NCBI GenBank assembly: GCA_016748015.1
Contig: JAAOMT010000675.1
Coordinates: 818,314 to 882,313 of the forward strand
Source: Geosiphon pyriformis
Taxonomy: Eukaryota > Glomeromycota > Glomeromycetes > Archaeosporales > Geosiphonaceae
Direction of reading: 5' to 3'
Length of the DNA stretch: 64,000 nt
Below, piece by piece: positions 10,805 through 21,557 of the stretch. The notes below the pieces were generated by a model. That model had not been told where the DNA came from and made no database searches. It saw only the letters and a list, made by a program, of their open reading frames with translations. Position numbers and translations under genes: made by a program. Within the stretch, counting starts at the first letter, position 1. Every line of letters begins with the position of its first letter.

Positions 10805-11460
10805 TGTTATGGGTTGAAGTAACAAGCTAATAGATAGCAAAGGAGAACAGAATTTTAGGGTGATAGAAATAATCAAAGGGGATTCAACTTTAATGAGCAA
10901 ATTAAATAAGTATAGATTCAATGTGCAAGATTAGTCTCATAAAATATTTCAGTCACTATTCTTTTCAAAAGGTAACAAGGGAATTTGAAAGTAGAGGGAT
11001 AGTCTGTACTGTCAACAATTGATCATTACTGGTATTAATTCTATGTCTTCACGTTGGCGCTCTTAGAATTCAATATCAGATATCAACTTGTGCTTTTCAG
11101 TTATGTTTATACAAATAGTCTTCAAATATTACAATTATTCAAACAAGAAAAGGCCAACAAGTAATCTTTTATCCTAAGATGTTTGGATACTTGAAGGTAG
11201 GAAAAGAGAAATTAACAATAAGAGAGTGATTAAGATGAAAGTTGTTATTTTTATTTATTTGATTCTTGTCTGAGAAATGATTTTCTACAGCTAAAAGACT
11301 CATCACTTATATAGCTATTGAAAGTGGTTAACGACCAGATTAACGATTAGGTTAATGATTAAGTCAATAATTACTATCTAAAAATAGAGTGGTTAATTAT
11401 ATGACATCAGTGACTAATACATGTGATAACTAATAAAAATTATGGGTTTTAACCATAACA
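10805..11460 (-). repeat. 3' LTR of element B
   Basis: Matches 17780-18471. The copies differ mainly by transitions (about one transversion seen) and by a roughly 36-bp stretch of short GATTA/AATGATTA-type repeats that is longer in the other copy near 18300-18390. On the minus strand it follows a purine-rich tract (GGAGAAGATGA, 11461-11471). Confidence 0.88.
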
Positions 11461-12173
11461 TCATCTTCTCCAAAGAGATTGAGCTCCAGCGAAATCAAGC
11501 TATTTATAAGATATTCTAATTGAAAGATTTTGTCTAACTCAAAACTAACTAGTTTGTTAAAGTCTTTTGTGGATAGAGTGTATAGTACTTGAGGCAAAAT
11601 AAGCTTTGTATCCAAGAGACCAAATCTTTGTATAAGAGTTTTGGCTCTTTTTGCAATGATCAAAACTTTTGGGACATCTAAACGTATAATGCCCACTTGT
11701 ATTTCTGAAGTTGTTTTCTTCATGAGCTTCATTTCTTCTATGATTTTACCAAGATGACCATAGAGTTCTAGTTGTCTTCTATATGACAAGTTTTTGTCTA
11801 TGGGCAAGATTTCCTTAATCGTTTTTCCAATTATCATGGAAGGTATAAGTATTGCTGCTGTTATGCTTTCCAGCAAATACTTATCTATTTTGCTACCAAT
11901 TTTTTCTCTTCTGGTAGTGGTTTTCTTTGGTCTAATAACAGTATGTGTTTCACTGTTATCTGTTATGGTGGTTTGTTTTCCAATGGTCAGAGTAGCATTT
12001 GGGTAATTTTTAATCCAGTATTCATGGAGAGTATAGAAAGCGTTTTGAATGTTTTGATCTAGGAAATAATTGTTCATGTTGATTGAAGATACTTTTGTTT
12101 TGGGAATGGTGCATTTATTTATATCTGATTTTTGTTGATCATTTGGGTTGGTATTACCACAACAGGTAACCAA
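11430..12173 (-). CDS. Unrecognised 247-codon ORF behind the integrase of element B
   Basis: An uninterrupted frame in a position where some LTR elements carry an extra or env-like gene. It overlaps the end of the integrase-side reading frame and runs about 10 codons into the 3' LTR. There is no ATG at its open end; the first in-frame ATG is residue 33 (12077), followed by N-N-Y-F-L-D-Q. Composition is Lys/Thr/Ile/Leu-rich. A moderately hydrophobic patch (A-A-I-L-I-P-S-M-I-I-G near residues 125-140) is too short and polar-flanked for a convincing membrane anchor. No signal peptide or Cys pairs as in Env are visible. Its openness contrasts with the stops in the neighbouring integrase. Function unknown. 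Confidence 0.55.
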   Translation of the reverse strand: MVTCCGNTNPNDQQKSDINKCTIPKTKVSSINMNNYFLDQNIQNAFYTLHEYWIKNYPNATLTIGKQTTITDNSETHTVIRPKKTTTRREKIGSKIDKYLLESITAAILIPSMIIGKTIKEILPIDKNLSYRRQLELYGHLGKIIEEMKLMKKTTSEIQVGIIRLDVPKVLIIAKRAKTLIQRFGLLDTKLILPQVLYTLSTKDFNKLVSFELDKIFQLEYLINSLISLELNLFGEDDVMVKTHNFY

Positions 12174-12304
12174 TCAGGCCGTTTGTAATATTTCTTGAGT
12201 CATGTGCCATTAATAAGGTGATCATTAAAGATTATTCCATATTGATTTTGTAAGATATAAGAACCATTGTTCAAAACTTTGTTGACTATAAAGAGTCTTT
12301 TTCA

Positions 12305-13556
12305 CTAGCTAGAGAATTTATCACCATAGACATTGTCTCTGTCTGAATGGTATTCTAAAACTAAATTACCAACACTTAAGGAAAGTATTTTATATATTTT
12401 CTTTTTTTTAAGCTTCTCTTGAAATTGTTTTATCTTTTCAAAGGCAATTATCTGTGCTTCTACTAATGAGTCAAGAATGGTACCAAGTCTTCTTTGCAAA
12501 ATGTCTTTGTAATTCTCTATTGTTATTTCTTCAAAGAGTATTGTTTTAATGTCAGTTTCTATTAGGGTTGCCATTCGTCTATAAAGTAGATAAAAAGGTT
12601 CATAACTTGTTATGTCATGATTTACAGTTCTATAAGCAAACAAGGCTGAAGACAGTACTTTGTCCTATAAGTTTGTTTCTTCGCTGGTTTTGGCTAGGGT
12701 TTTACATAGTGTTCTATTGAAATGTTCCACTAGGCCATTTGTTTAGAAGTGATAAAAAGAGGAAAGTTTGTGATGTATTCCACATTTTTCTGCAAAGTTC
12801 TTTGACAAGTGTACTGAGAAAAGCTCTTCTTCTGTCAAATAAAAGTTCTTTGGGACAGTTATGGTAACAAATAATATCTTCATAAATGAAATTGGCTATT
12901 AAAACTGTTGTTTGGTCTGGAGTGGCTCTTGCTTCTACCCACTTTGTAAGATAGTTGGTAGCTGTGATAATGTATCTGTTGCCATCAAGAGTTATTGTTA
13001 AAAATCCAACAACATCTATACCAATTCTGTCAAAGAGTTGACCAACAGAGATTGGATGAATATCTTTTTTGCAATTGGGTTTTTCTCTTCTTTGGCAGAT
13101 ATCACAGGTTTTGATCTATTCAACAATGTCTTTTCTCAAGATAGACCAATAATAGCAAGCTAGAGTTTTCTGAATTGTTTTTGTTTTTCCAAAGTGTCCA
13201 GCTAATGGATCAGTGTACATATTGTAGATCATAATTTCTCTTTCTTCAAATCTGATGACTCTTTGGGGGTGGTCAGAATCTTTTCTATTTCTTTTATAAA
13301 GTTAGTTCTGGCGAATCAAATAGAAATTTGATTGTTTGTGCAAATGTTCTTTTTGTTGTTGTGTGTATTTCAGTGGGTATTGTTCTTTACCCAAAAATTC
13401 TATTAAGACAGAGTAGTTGTCCAAGTCTATTATCGTGTTTGTCAAAAAAGAGAATTACTAATAATTAAGTTGGTTTGGTTTGAGAGGGTTGTTCTGTTAC
13501 TAGATGGTAAGTCTGGAGAGAGTGTTAGCATTTTGATGATTAGCTCCTTTGCAATG
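12305..13556 (-). pseudogene. Element B integrase, broken
   Basis: Minus-strand pieces show the integrase order: HHCC zinc finger (D-P-L-A-G-H-F near 13190, C-D-I-C near 13105), D-V-V-G (about 13010), L-F-D-R (about 12850), then an open piece 12643-12305 matching the C-terminal part (F-A-Y-R-T-V-N-H). Stops and frame changes lie near 13460-13300 and 12760-12650, where the third catalytic acid would be. Integrase would have joined element cDNA to the chromosome. Confidence 0.75.
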
Positions 13557-16290
13557 TTAAATATCATAGTCAAATTTATTCAAGTGGAGTATCCAGCGAG
13601 TTATCCATTTGTGTTCTAGCCTCTTTTTGTTGTGCAGCCAAACCAAAGCTTGGTAATCTGTTACCACCAAAAATCTCACACCAAGAAGATACTTACTCCA
13701 GTAACTGGTGGACCATACTACTGCTAAGTATTCTTGTTCAGTGACTGAATAGTTCTGTTCTGCTGGAGAAAGGGTTCTACTGGCATAGACTATGGCATGT
13801 TCTTTGCCATCTTCATCTTTCTGGGAGAGAACAGCACCAAGTCTAAAGCCAGATGCATCAGTGTGGAGAATAAAGGGTTGATCTAGATCAGATTGCTTAA
13901 GGATGAGTTTTGTAACCAGTTTTTCTTTTAAAGTTTCAAAGGCTTTTTGCTGATGTGTTCCCCAATGGTAATTGACATTTTTCCTGAATAGCTGATTAAG
14001 AGGAGAGGCGATTTTGGAGAAATCCTTGACAAATTTGCAATAATAAGAGACCAAACCAAGAAAAGAGCATAGTTCATAAATGTTTATTGGTTGTTTGATG
14101 TTTTGGACTTTTTCAACTTTGGCTGGATCAAAAAAAATTCCATTTTTTGTGATAAGATGACCAAGGAACTGGATGGATTGTCTTCTAAAGAAAGATTTGA
14201 TTGGGTTGATCTTGAGACCAGCATTTTTGAGGAGGTCAAAAACCTTTTACAAATGTTCCAGGTGTTCATTCCAGGTTTTTGAGTATACTATTATGTCGTC
14301 TAAATAAACTAGAACAAAGTTTTTCTTAACTGATTCAAATACTTTATCCATTAAGCATTGAAAGGTAGAAGGAGCATTGGTGAGACCAAAAGGCATGACT
14401 GTGAATTCATAGATGTCATATTTGGTGATGAAAGCAGTTTTCTTTTTGCTTTCTGAATCTATCTCTATTTGCCAGAATTCAGCAGTTAAGTCAATAGTTG
14501 AGAAGAAAGCAGCATCTTTGAATTGATCTAACATTGCATCAATCTTGGGAAGTGGGTACATGTCTCTTTCAGTGATGGCATTTAATTGGCAGTAGTTGAC
14601 ACAAAAGCATAGTGTTCCACCTTTTTTGGATACCACTACAACTGGAAAAGCCCATTCACTCTTGGTTTCTTGTATGAATCCAAGTTCTTTCATCTGGTTT
14701 ATCTCTTTCTTGATAAACTTATCATTGCACCAATTGGATTGATAAGACTTCAAATAGATGAGTCGAGTTTTTCTGGTAGTAATGATATGTTGTATTACAT
14801 GAATATGTTTAGGGATATCACCTTCTTTGGAGATAACTGGGCTATTTCTAGCCAGCAAATTTTCAATGTCTATTTTTCTTTCTTCTGGGAAGAGTTCTTT
14901 TTGTTCTACAGCCAGTGATTGGATCTCAGGTGGTTCATTCTCAAAAAACTTCTGTACTTTTTTCAATTTTTCTCTGGGTATCAAACTGATTGGTTCCCAA
15001 TCTCTATAATAGATTAGGCATAATTTGCATTTATTGCTTGGAGAATATAAGGGTTTGTTGCAACAACACCAGGCACAAAGACCATGCCACCAAAAACTGT
15101 ATTTGGCTTTCTTGCCAGATTTTCTTTCAAAGATTTTTCTAAGAATATCATAATAAGGCCAGCAGATCAGCTTGCCATTTATAATGATTTCTTTTTTGTC
15201 TGCTTTAACATTGTCCAGTGGTTTGCCATTGCTGGTAAAAGTGGTATAGGCGAGTTCAGCAGTTTCTTCTTGCTCTTTTTGTTCTTCTTCTTTATCACTT
15301 TCTTCATTATCTGATTTATCTGATTGTTCTTCTTCTTGGTTTTGTTTGGGTACTAAGAGAGTTGTCCAATGGTGACACTTAACCACAATGGGTTTCTCAC
15401 TACATCTGATGGTTAATTCACAAAGTTCATAATCAAGCAAAGCTTTTGCTTTCTTGAACCATTCATTGTCAACAATGATGATGTATTTCTTGGCTTCAGA
15501 AACTTCTATGTCAGTTTTAATGCTGATTCCATTGATGCAGACAGGAACAGCTTTGGCAATACCCAGTCTTTTTTTTTTGTCACCATGTACATTGGTCATT
15601 GGTCTGATAGAAAGTTCATCAATCTTTCTACCAATTGCTTCCAAGAAGTGTTTGGCAATGACACTAACAAATGATCTACTGTCCAGAATTAAGTCAATGA
15701 AGTATCTAGCCACTTGGGCTTTACAAATCAGAGGGATGACATTGCTGTTGTCAGCAAGTCCAACTTGGCGAAAGCACTTGTTGGTTTTTGGTATCTTCTT
15801 CTTTAGAATCAAGGATTTGTGAAGATCTTTTCTGAACTGTAGGTGGGTCATTAATTGGCCAAAGGTAATATGTGCTGGGGTTTCCATGAGATCTTTGAAA
15901 ATGGAATAGGGTCCAGATTTTTGTACAATTTCTGGGAGTTCCAACTTTGAAAAATTCTTAAAAACTTTAGCCTTTGGTGGCTCATTGTTATCAGCAGCAA
16001 AAGTTGAGGCTTTGTTGGGGTCTAGAACGAAATCAATCTTGGCTTTTTTCTTCTTTCTGGTTGGTTCTGAGATGTTGATTGCTAGTTCATCTATGTCATG
16101 GTCATCATCAGTTAAGTTAAAAGTGTAAAAAGAGTTTTCTTCTGATTGGCTTGCATTCTCACCCTTTGGAAGTACATCTACCAGTTTAAAGGCTGATAAA
16201 CAGTGGCTTCAACTAGGGGATCCTCTCCAAAGAAATTGATGTTGGCATGATTGGGTCTTTAATTGGAGACATTGTTGTTGTTGTTGGGTC
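13557..16290 (-). pseudogene. Element B protease, reverse transcriptase and RNase H
   Basis: A 565-codon open stretch (15944-14247) holds a retropepsin-like domain (L-I-L-D-S-R-S near 15690; Gly of D-S-G is Arg), an acidic E/D/K/Q linker, a small Cys cluster (C-A-W-C-C-C and C-K-L-C, about 15080-15020), then RT with F-S-T-I-D-L-T-A near 14490, M-P-F-G-L-T-N, and Y-L-D-D (Asp-Asp at 14295-14300). A few stops (14246-14060) separate it from the same-frame RNase H at 14054-13557 (H-T-D-A-S-G, Y-A-S-R-T-L-S-P, V-T-D-Y-Q-A-L). No dUTPase lies between protease and RT. Confidence 0.85.
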
Positions 16291-16309
16291 TGTTGTTTTG
16301 GTTGTCATT

Positions 16310-17637
16310 GTTTCTGGAGGAGACAGTGAAAGATTGTTGCAATCTCTGGAGAAATGTCCAGTTAATCCACATCTATAACACATAAAAGGGCTATGATTTT
16401 GCTGTCTTTGGTAAGGGGGTTGCTGGGGCTGATTAAAATGGTTTTCAAATCTGGGTCTTTGTGGTTGCTGGTTATCTCTAACTGCTTGGGCTAATGGTTC
16501 TAATAGCTAAGCAAGATTTGCTGTAAGTTTATCTATTAATTGTTCATTTGGATCTTGTGTCTGGGCAGCAAAAGAAGTAGCGGCCATTTAAGGAATAGGA
16601 GCAATAACAGGAACAGGAGCAAAAACTGGAAGTGTGAATCCCAAATGCATTTTTTAATTGTCTTCAATTCTTTGGGCGAGTTCAATGGCCATATCTATGG
16701 TGGGATTATTTTTTAAAGCCAAGAAAGACCAAAGAGCATATGATAAATCAGTTCTCAATCCTTTTGTGAAGGAGTAGATCTTTTGCTTTTCAGTCCAGTT
16801 TCTACCAGAGTCTACACACTTGATGAGTTTTCTGATTGCTTTGGCATATTTGGTCACAATTTCACCAGAACCTTGGGTTTTTTTTTCTAATTCCATATGC
16901 TATTTGGATATTAAAATGGGGGCTCTGAATTTGTTTTCAAACTGGGTAATGAAAAAGGTATTGTTTTCTCCAATATTTGCTGGGGTCCATCTAACAATTC
17001 TTTGTTGAACACCAGCATTGGTTTCTTGTAAAAACCAGGTAGCAGGGAAGCCTTGGGGATAGCCACCAATGATTTGGAATTTGTATTCATCATCATACTG
17101 GTTTGCAGTGACTGCTCTTTCAAAATTGTCCAACCATTCAATTGGATCTTGGGCATCACCTCTGAATAGGGGTAGTGGGGTGTTGTTTCTTTGTCCCAAA
17201 GCAGTTTGTATGCCTTGAAGGGCGGCCAGAATGTTTACTTGCATTGGATTTTGGGCTATTGATTCAGAAGTTACTGTTTGTGTGAAGTGCTCTGATTTAC
17301 TTAAGAAGAAATCAAAAATAGGGGCTGTTTAGTAGCTTTCTTCTTCTGTTTCAAGAGGAGCTACTGTTGATTGATGGGCAACAATCCAAATGTGGATTTA
17401 ATGATTCAGATATTCGAAATCAGAAGGCTGTTGTTCAAAGGTTGTAGAATATAAGAGCTGATTGATACTGTTGTTTTTTTCTTCAAAGTTGTCTTCAAAA
17501 TAAGCTTGATCAAAGTAATAAGTTGTATAAGTTGTGTAGGTTTTAGCTGAATGTTCATTCAGGAACCAGTTCCAAAAGTTTTGGAATTGTCTACTGGATT
17601 GTTCTTCAAGGGGGAAGCAAATCAAGCAGAATGACAA
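16310..17637 (-). pseudogene. Element B gag, broken
   Basis: Minus-strand pieces 17637-17398, 17244-16900 and 16896-16654 give a Retrotrans_gag-like protein: F-R-G-D-A-Q-D-P-I-E-W-L-D-N-F near 17160, W-F-L-Q-E-T, then K-G-L-R-T-D-L near 16760. A Q/P-rich stretch leads to an intact CCHC knuckle at about 16377-16336 (C-Y-R-C-G-L-T-G-H-F-S-R-D-C). The stop at 16897-16899 separates two parts of one frame. Confidence 0.75.
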
Positions 17638-17756
17638 AGGATTGAGTTCAATAAAGTCTAAATTGTTTCTGTTGTGTGCTTCAAAGTGTTTTGCTGATTG
17701 TTATGATAGATATGAATAATTACCCATACAATAAGGAAACAAGTGGATTTTAACAA

Positions 17757-17773
17757 CCTTATAGGGAGCACCA
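17757..17773 (-). promoter_or_regulatory. Primer-binding site of element B
   Basis: On the minus strand TGGTGCTCCCTATAAGG begins six bases after the LTR end. The TGGTG start resembles those of A and E, so a related tRNA may prime them. Confidence 0.5.
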
Positions 17774-17779
17774 CTTTTA

Positions 17780-18471
17780 TGTTATAGGTTGGAGTAACAA
17801 GCTAATGGATAGCAAAGGAGAACAGAATTGTAAGGTAATGGAAATAATCAAAGGGGATTCAACTTTAATGAGCAAATTGAATGAGTATGGATTCAATGTG
17901 CAAGATCAGTCTCATAAAATATTTCAGTCGCTATTCTTTTCAAAAGATAACAAGGAAATCTGAAGGTAGAGAGATAGTTCATACTGTCAACAATTGATCA
18001 CTGCTAGTATTAATTCTATGCTTTCACATCAGTACTCTTAGAATTCAATATCAGATATCAACTTGTGCTCTTCAGTCACGTTTATACAAATAGTTTTCAA
18101 ATACTACAATTATTCAAATAAAAAAAGGCCAACAAGTAATCTTTTATCCTAAAATGTTCAGATACTTGAAGATAGAGAAAGGGAAATTAGCGATAAGAGA
18201 GTGATTGAGATGAAAGTTGTTATTTTTATTTATTTGATTCTTGTCTGAGAGATGATTTTCTACAGCTAAGAGACTCATTGCTTATATAGCTATTGAAAGT
18301 GGTCAATGACCAGGTCAACGACTAAGTTAATGATCAGATTAATGATTAGATCAATGATTAGATCATTAATCAGGTCAATGATTACTATCTAAAAATAGAA
18401 TGGCTAATTATATGACATTAGTGACTAATACATGTGATAACTAATAAAAATTATGGGTTTCAATTATAACA
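17780..18471 (-). repeat. 5' LTR of element B
   Basis: Second copy of the B LTR, TGTTAT...ATAACA. It contains a block of short degenerate AATGATTAGATC-type repeats (about 18300-18390) that accounts for its extra length over the other copy. Confidence 0.88.
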
Positions 18472-18475
18472 ATAC
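18472..18475 (+). repeat. Target site duplication of element B, right copy (ATAC)
   Basis: Repeats 10801-10804. Confidence 0.75.
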
Positions 18476-19760
18476 TATAAGAAAGGAAAAGACAACAGAA
18501 ATGCCAACAGTTTGTCACAAATAAGACAAGTCTAAAAACATTTCAACCCAAAAATATAACAAAACCAGAACAATATCAATGAAAAATATAACTAAAAATG
18601 AACATACAAAAATATCAACAACTTCAACATTATATAAACACTCAACAGTTCAAGGAGAATTTATCTCAAATGGAACAAAAAAGTATCAAACAACAATCAA
18701 AATATTTTATCACTCACCAAAATATACTTTATTGGAAAAATAGAAGAGATCTAGATCAACCAACCAGAGTAATTACAGAGCAAGAAAAAGAGACAATATT
18801 ATTCAACATGCATTCAAATCCAACAGCAGGACACTTTCACAAAGAAGCAACCATGAAAAGAACCAGAAAAAGATACTATTGGCCATCAATGTATCCAGAC
18901 ATCATCCAATATGTTTAAAATTGTGATGCTTGTTAGCAAAGAGAAGGAACAAGACCCAGTGAACCATTAAGACCAATCAAAGTGGGACAACTATTCAACC
19001 GTATTGGAATTGATTTAGTCAGACCATTAACAATCACCAACAGAAGAAACAGATACATAGTAGTAGCCATGAACTATCTCACTAAATAGCCAGAGGTGAA
19101 AGCAATTTAAAGAGCAGATGCAGAATCCATTGCCAAATTTGTTCATTAGGATTTGATTTGTCAACATGGATGTCCAAAAGAATTATTATCAGACCAAGGA
19201 ATGCATTTTGTAAACAGAACATTAACAGAATTGAGCCAAAAATCGGAATTAAGAGACCATTATCATTACCATACCATCCACAAACCAATGGATTAGTCAA
19301 AAGATTCAACAAAACATTGTGTGAAGCAATAACTAAGCTTAGCCAAGAAAACCAGAATGATTGGGATTTGTTGATACCATCAATATTATTTGCTTATTGG
19401 ACAATGAAGCAAGATACTATACAAACAACACCATTTGAATTAGTATATGATAGAACAGCAACACTACCAGTAAAAATAGAAGTCAGCACATACCCAATCA
19501 AACCAATAACAGAAGAGAATTTCAAAAACACATTGTTAAGAAAAACATATGACTTAATGAAAACATTAGAAAACAAATGACAAAGAACAGCTGATAACAT
19601 ACAAAGGTCACAAAAAAAACAAAAAGAAAGACATAATAACCAACTACCAGATAAACCAGTTAAATTCAAGATTGGAGACAAAGTACTACTACATCGTACC
19701 AAAATAGAAAAACAATGGAATGGAAAATTTGATCCCAGATAGAACAAACCATTTCACATA
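18476..19760 (+). pseudogene. Element A end of RNase H and integrase, broken
   Basis: Begins with the rest of the RNase H tail (K-G-K-D-N-R-N-A-N-S-L-S). The integrase follows: N-M-H-S-N-P-T-A-G-H-F (about 18810-18840), C-D-A-C (about 18925), I-D-L-V (about 19011), L-L-S-D-Q (about 19180) and N-G-L-V-K-R-F (about 19288). The last should contain the catalytic Glu (V-E-R-F) and now has Lys, a G-to-A change. A frameshift lies near 19240, and several CAA/CAG/TGG codons are stops. Confidence 0.8.
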
Positions 19761-20650
19761 GAAGAAATTCTAGAAAATAAAGCTTACAAATTAAGATTGA
19801 ATAACAAAATCTTGACCAAAGCAGCACATGGAGATCAACTAAAACCATACCACCATATAGCATCATCATCCACCAATAATATTCCACAACTGAGAGTACA
19901 GAGAATATTAGTCCAACCAGATGAGATTCCACGAAATCTGCAACCAATCATCATCATTGATAACAACACATCCAATTGATCAACAGAAAGAATATATAAA
20001 GACATGGTCAACATGACAAAAAAACACAGAAAAATGGAAATTATTGACAACATCTATTCATTAGCACAACAAATCTTTCAATTAATCCAACACCAGAAGG
20101 TGGAAATTACAATTAATCAACAAACCATTTGATACAAAAATACTGCAAGGATACCACAACACAAAGTACAGAGAAAACTCAAAAATGTTGTTGACAAGAT
20201 CATAACCAAGGTAAAATTGGTCATGAAAGAACAATGAATAGTCGGATTACACCAAGAACTTATTGGAGAAACTTGGACTTGGTAGATGCAACAATTTCTG
20301 AAAAACTATTGTCATTTTCACTTGGGACAACACATAAATATCCAGAATTTGTACACCAACAAAACAAAATGGTTATTTGACACAACAATACTGAGACAAC
20401 TAAAACAATTTGTGGGAAAGAACAATCTAACCACACAAGCTCGAGCCATTTACCAGCTATATATGATTTCAAAACCAACCAAAAATCTTACTCAACACAG
20501 TAATAAATACAGTTATGAATAATCAATTGGGAAAAATGACCAATGCCCAATTTGAAGAACTACAAACTCAAATAACACAAGTAATACTCGAAAAAGAAGT
20601 TCAAGAAATAATTTAAGAGAGAGAATTAAAAGAGTTAGATTTCAACAGAG
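19761..20650 (+). pseudogene. Element A C-terminal extension after the integrase
   Basis: The integrase frame (in phase with 19158) continues for about 290 codons up to the polypurine tract, broken by stops at about 19977, 20130, 20235, 20283 and 20520. A recognisable block at 20286-20460 reads F-L-K-N-Y-C-H-F-H-L-G-Q, then N-I-Q-N-L-Y and L-K-Q-F-V-G-K. The same block occurs in C (about 33070-33250) and D (about 49165-49000). I know of no named domain with it. Being in frame with pol, it is probably a C-terminal part of the polyprotein. Confidence 0.65.
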
Positions 20651-20651
20651 C

Positions 20652-20674
20652 TCAATATTAAAAGGAGGGAATAA
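20652..20674 (+). promoter_or_regulatory. Polypurine tract region of element A
   Basis: AAAGGAGGGAATAA ends exactly at the 3' LTR and is preceded by GAGCTCAAT. The same arrangement precedes the 3' LTR of C and, with changes, D and B. It primes plus-strand synthesis. Confidence 0.7.
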
Positions 20675-21553
20675 TGTTACTCATAAAATATAGAAAGTAT
20701 ATTATTATTAGCAAGTAGATATTAGCCAATCAGAAGTAGACGTAGTAAATGTAAAATTCCAGGATTCCTCTCAGAGGAATTGCAGAATTCCAGAAATTTC
20801 AGGATTCTCTAGTAAGGAATTGCAAGATTCCAGAATTCCAGGATTTCTCTCATCAGGAATCGCAAAATTCCAGAAATTCCAGGATTCCTGTCACAAAGAA
20901 TTGAAAAATGGAGAAATCTCAAATATATATATATAACAGTAGTATTAGAAACAAAAAGGAGAAACAACACCAAGAATCCTTAGCTTAGTTACCACAATCC
21001 TCAATAAATAATTATTTATTATATCAAATTCATTCTTCACTATCAACATTTCATGTTGATATTAACTGACACTTAACCATACTGGAACAATAATTCTTGA
21101 TCACAGCTATTGATGGGATACTAACTTGCAAATTGCCTTGGCTTATTTCTTATTTTCTCTTTTATCTTTTCTTTATTTTCTTTGTTGTCTACTAACTTGA
21201 TTAAAGAATTTATTTCTGGAAGACTTATGGAGGAATAAAACTTACTTAAACAATACTTACTCTTAAAAGACTTACAGAGAAACTGACATCAGGAAACAGC
21301 ACTGATATACACTTATGAAGGATATCATACCAGAAGAATCATCAACCATCAAGCTGAGCAAGCAATTGACAAGACTATGGTTTTAGGAAACTACTGATAA
21401 ACTGTTACTATTGAATCTCTGTCTATTATACAAAGAACTCAATTGGAAAACCTTCAGATAAAATACCTTCAGATTATCATCATTACTCATCACTTTGAGC
21501 ACCAAGTTACGGGTTTGTTATTCACTTGACACCCCAAAGAATCACCTGTAACA
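20675..21553 (+). repeat. 3' LTR of element A
   Basis: Partner of 3630-4540. Keeps the palindromic U3 repeats, TATA-like box and AATAAA. Ends GTAACA and is followed by GCAG. Confidence 0.9.
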
Positions 21554-21557
21554 GCAG
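21554..21557 (+). repeat. Target site duplication of element A, right copy (GCAG)
   Basis: Repeats 3626-3629; LINE ORF2 resumes directly after it. Confidence 0.8.

Larger units (their letters stand above)
10805..18471 (-). mobile_element. LTR retrotransposon B (Ty3/gypsy-type, no dUTPase), nested in element A
   Basis: LTRs at 10805-11460 and 17780-18471 (about 656 and 692 bp) begin TGTTAT and end ATAACA, with a 4-bp ATAC target duplication. On the minus strand the order is LTR, PBS, gag with intact CCHC, protease, RT, RNase H, integrase, a separate downstream ORF, LTR. Its RT keeps Y-L-D-D and has a long uninterrupted stretch (565 codons, 15944-14247), so it is less decayed than its host element A, in line with a younger insertion. 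Confidence 0.9.
3630..21553 (+). mobile_element. LTR retrotransposon A (Ty3/gypsy-type, dUTPase-bearing), inserted in the LINE endonuclease
   Basis: LTRs of about 911 and 879 bp begin TGTTAC and end GTAACA and are flanked by GCAG. Order: 5' LTR, primer-binding site, gag, protease, Cys-rich module, dUTPase, RT, RNase H, [element B], integrase, C-terminal extension, polypurine tract, 3' LTR. From 4602 to 10445 every domain is in one frame, so Gag-Pol was a single polyprotein ORF. It now carries many stops, one frame-changing deletion in RNase H, and the inserted element B. Confidence 0.9.

Noticed and set aside
11430-12173. Envelope gene in element B
   Set aside because: No signal peptide, no clear membrane anchor and no Cys-rich ectodomain; position alone is not enough.
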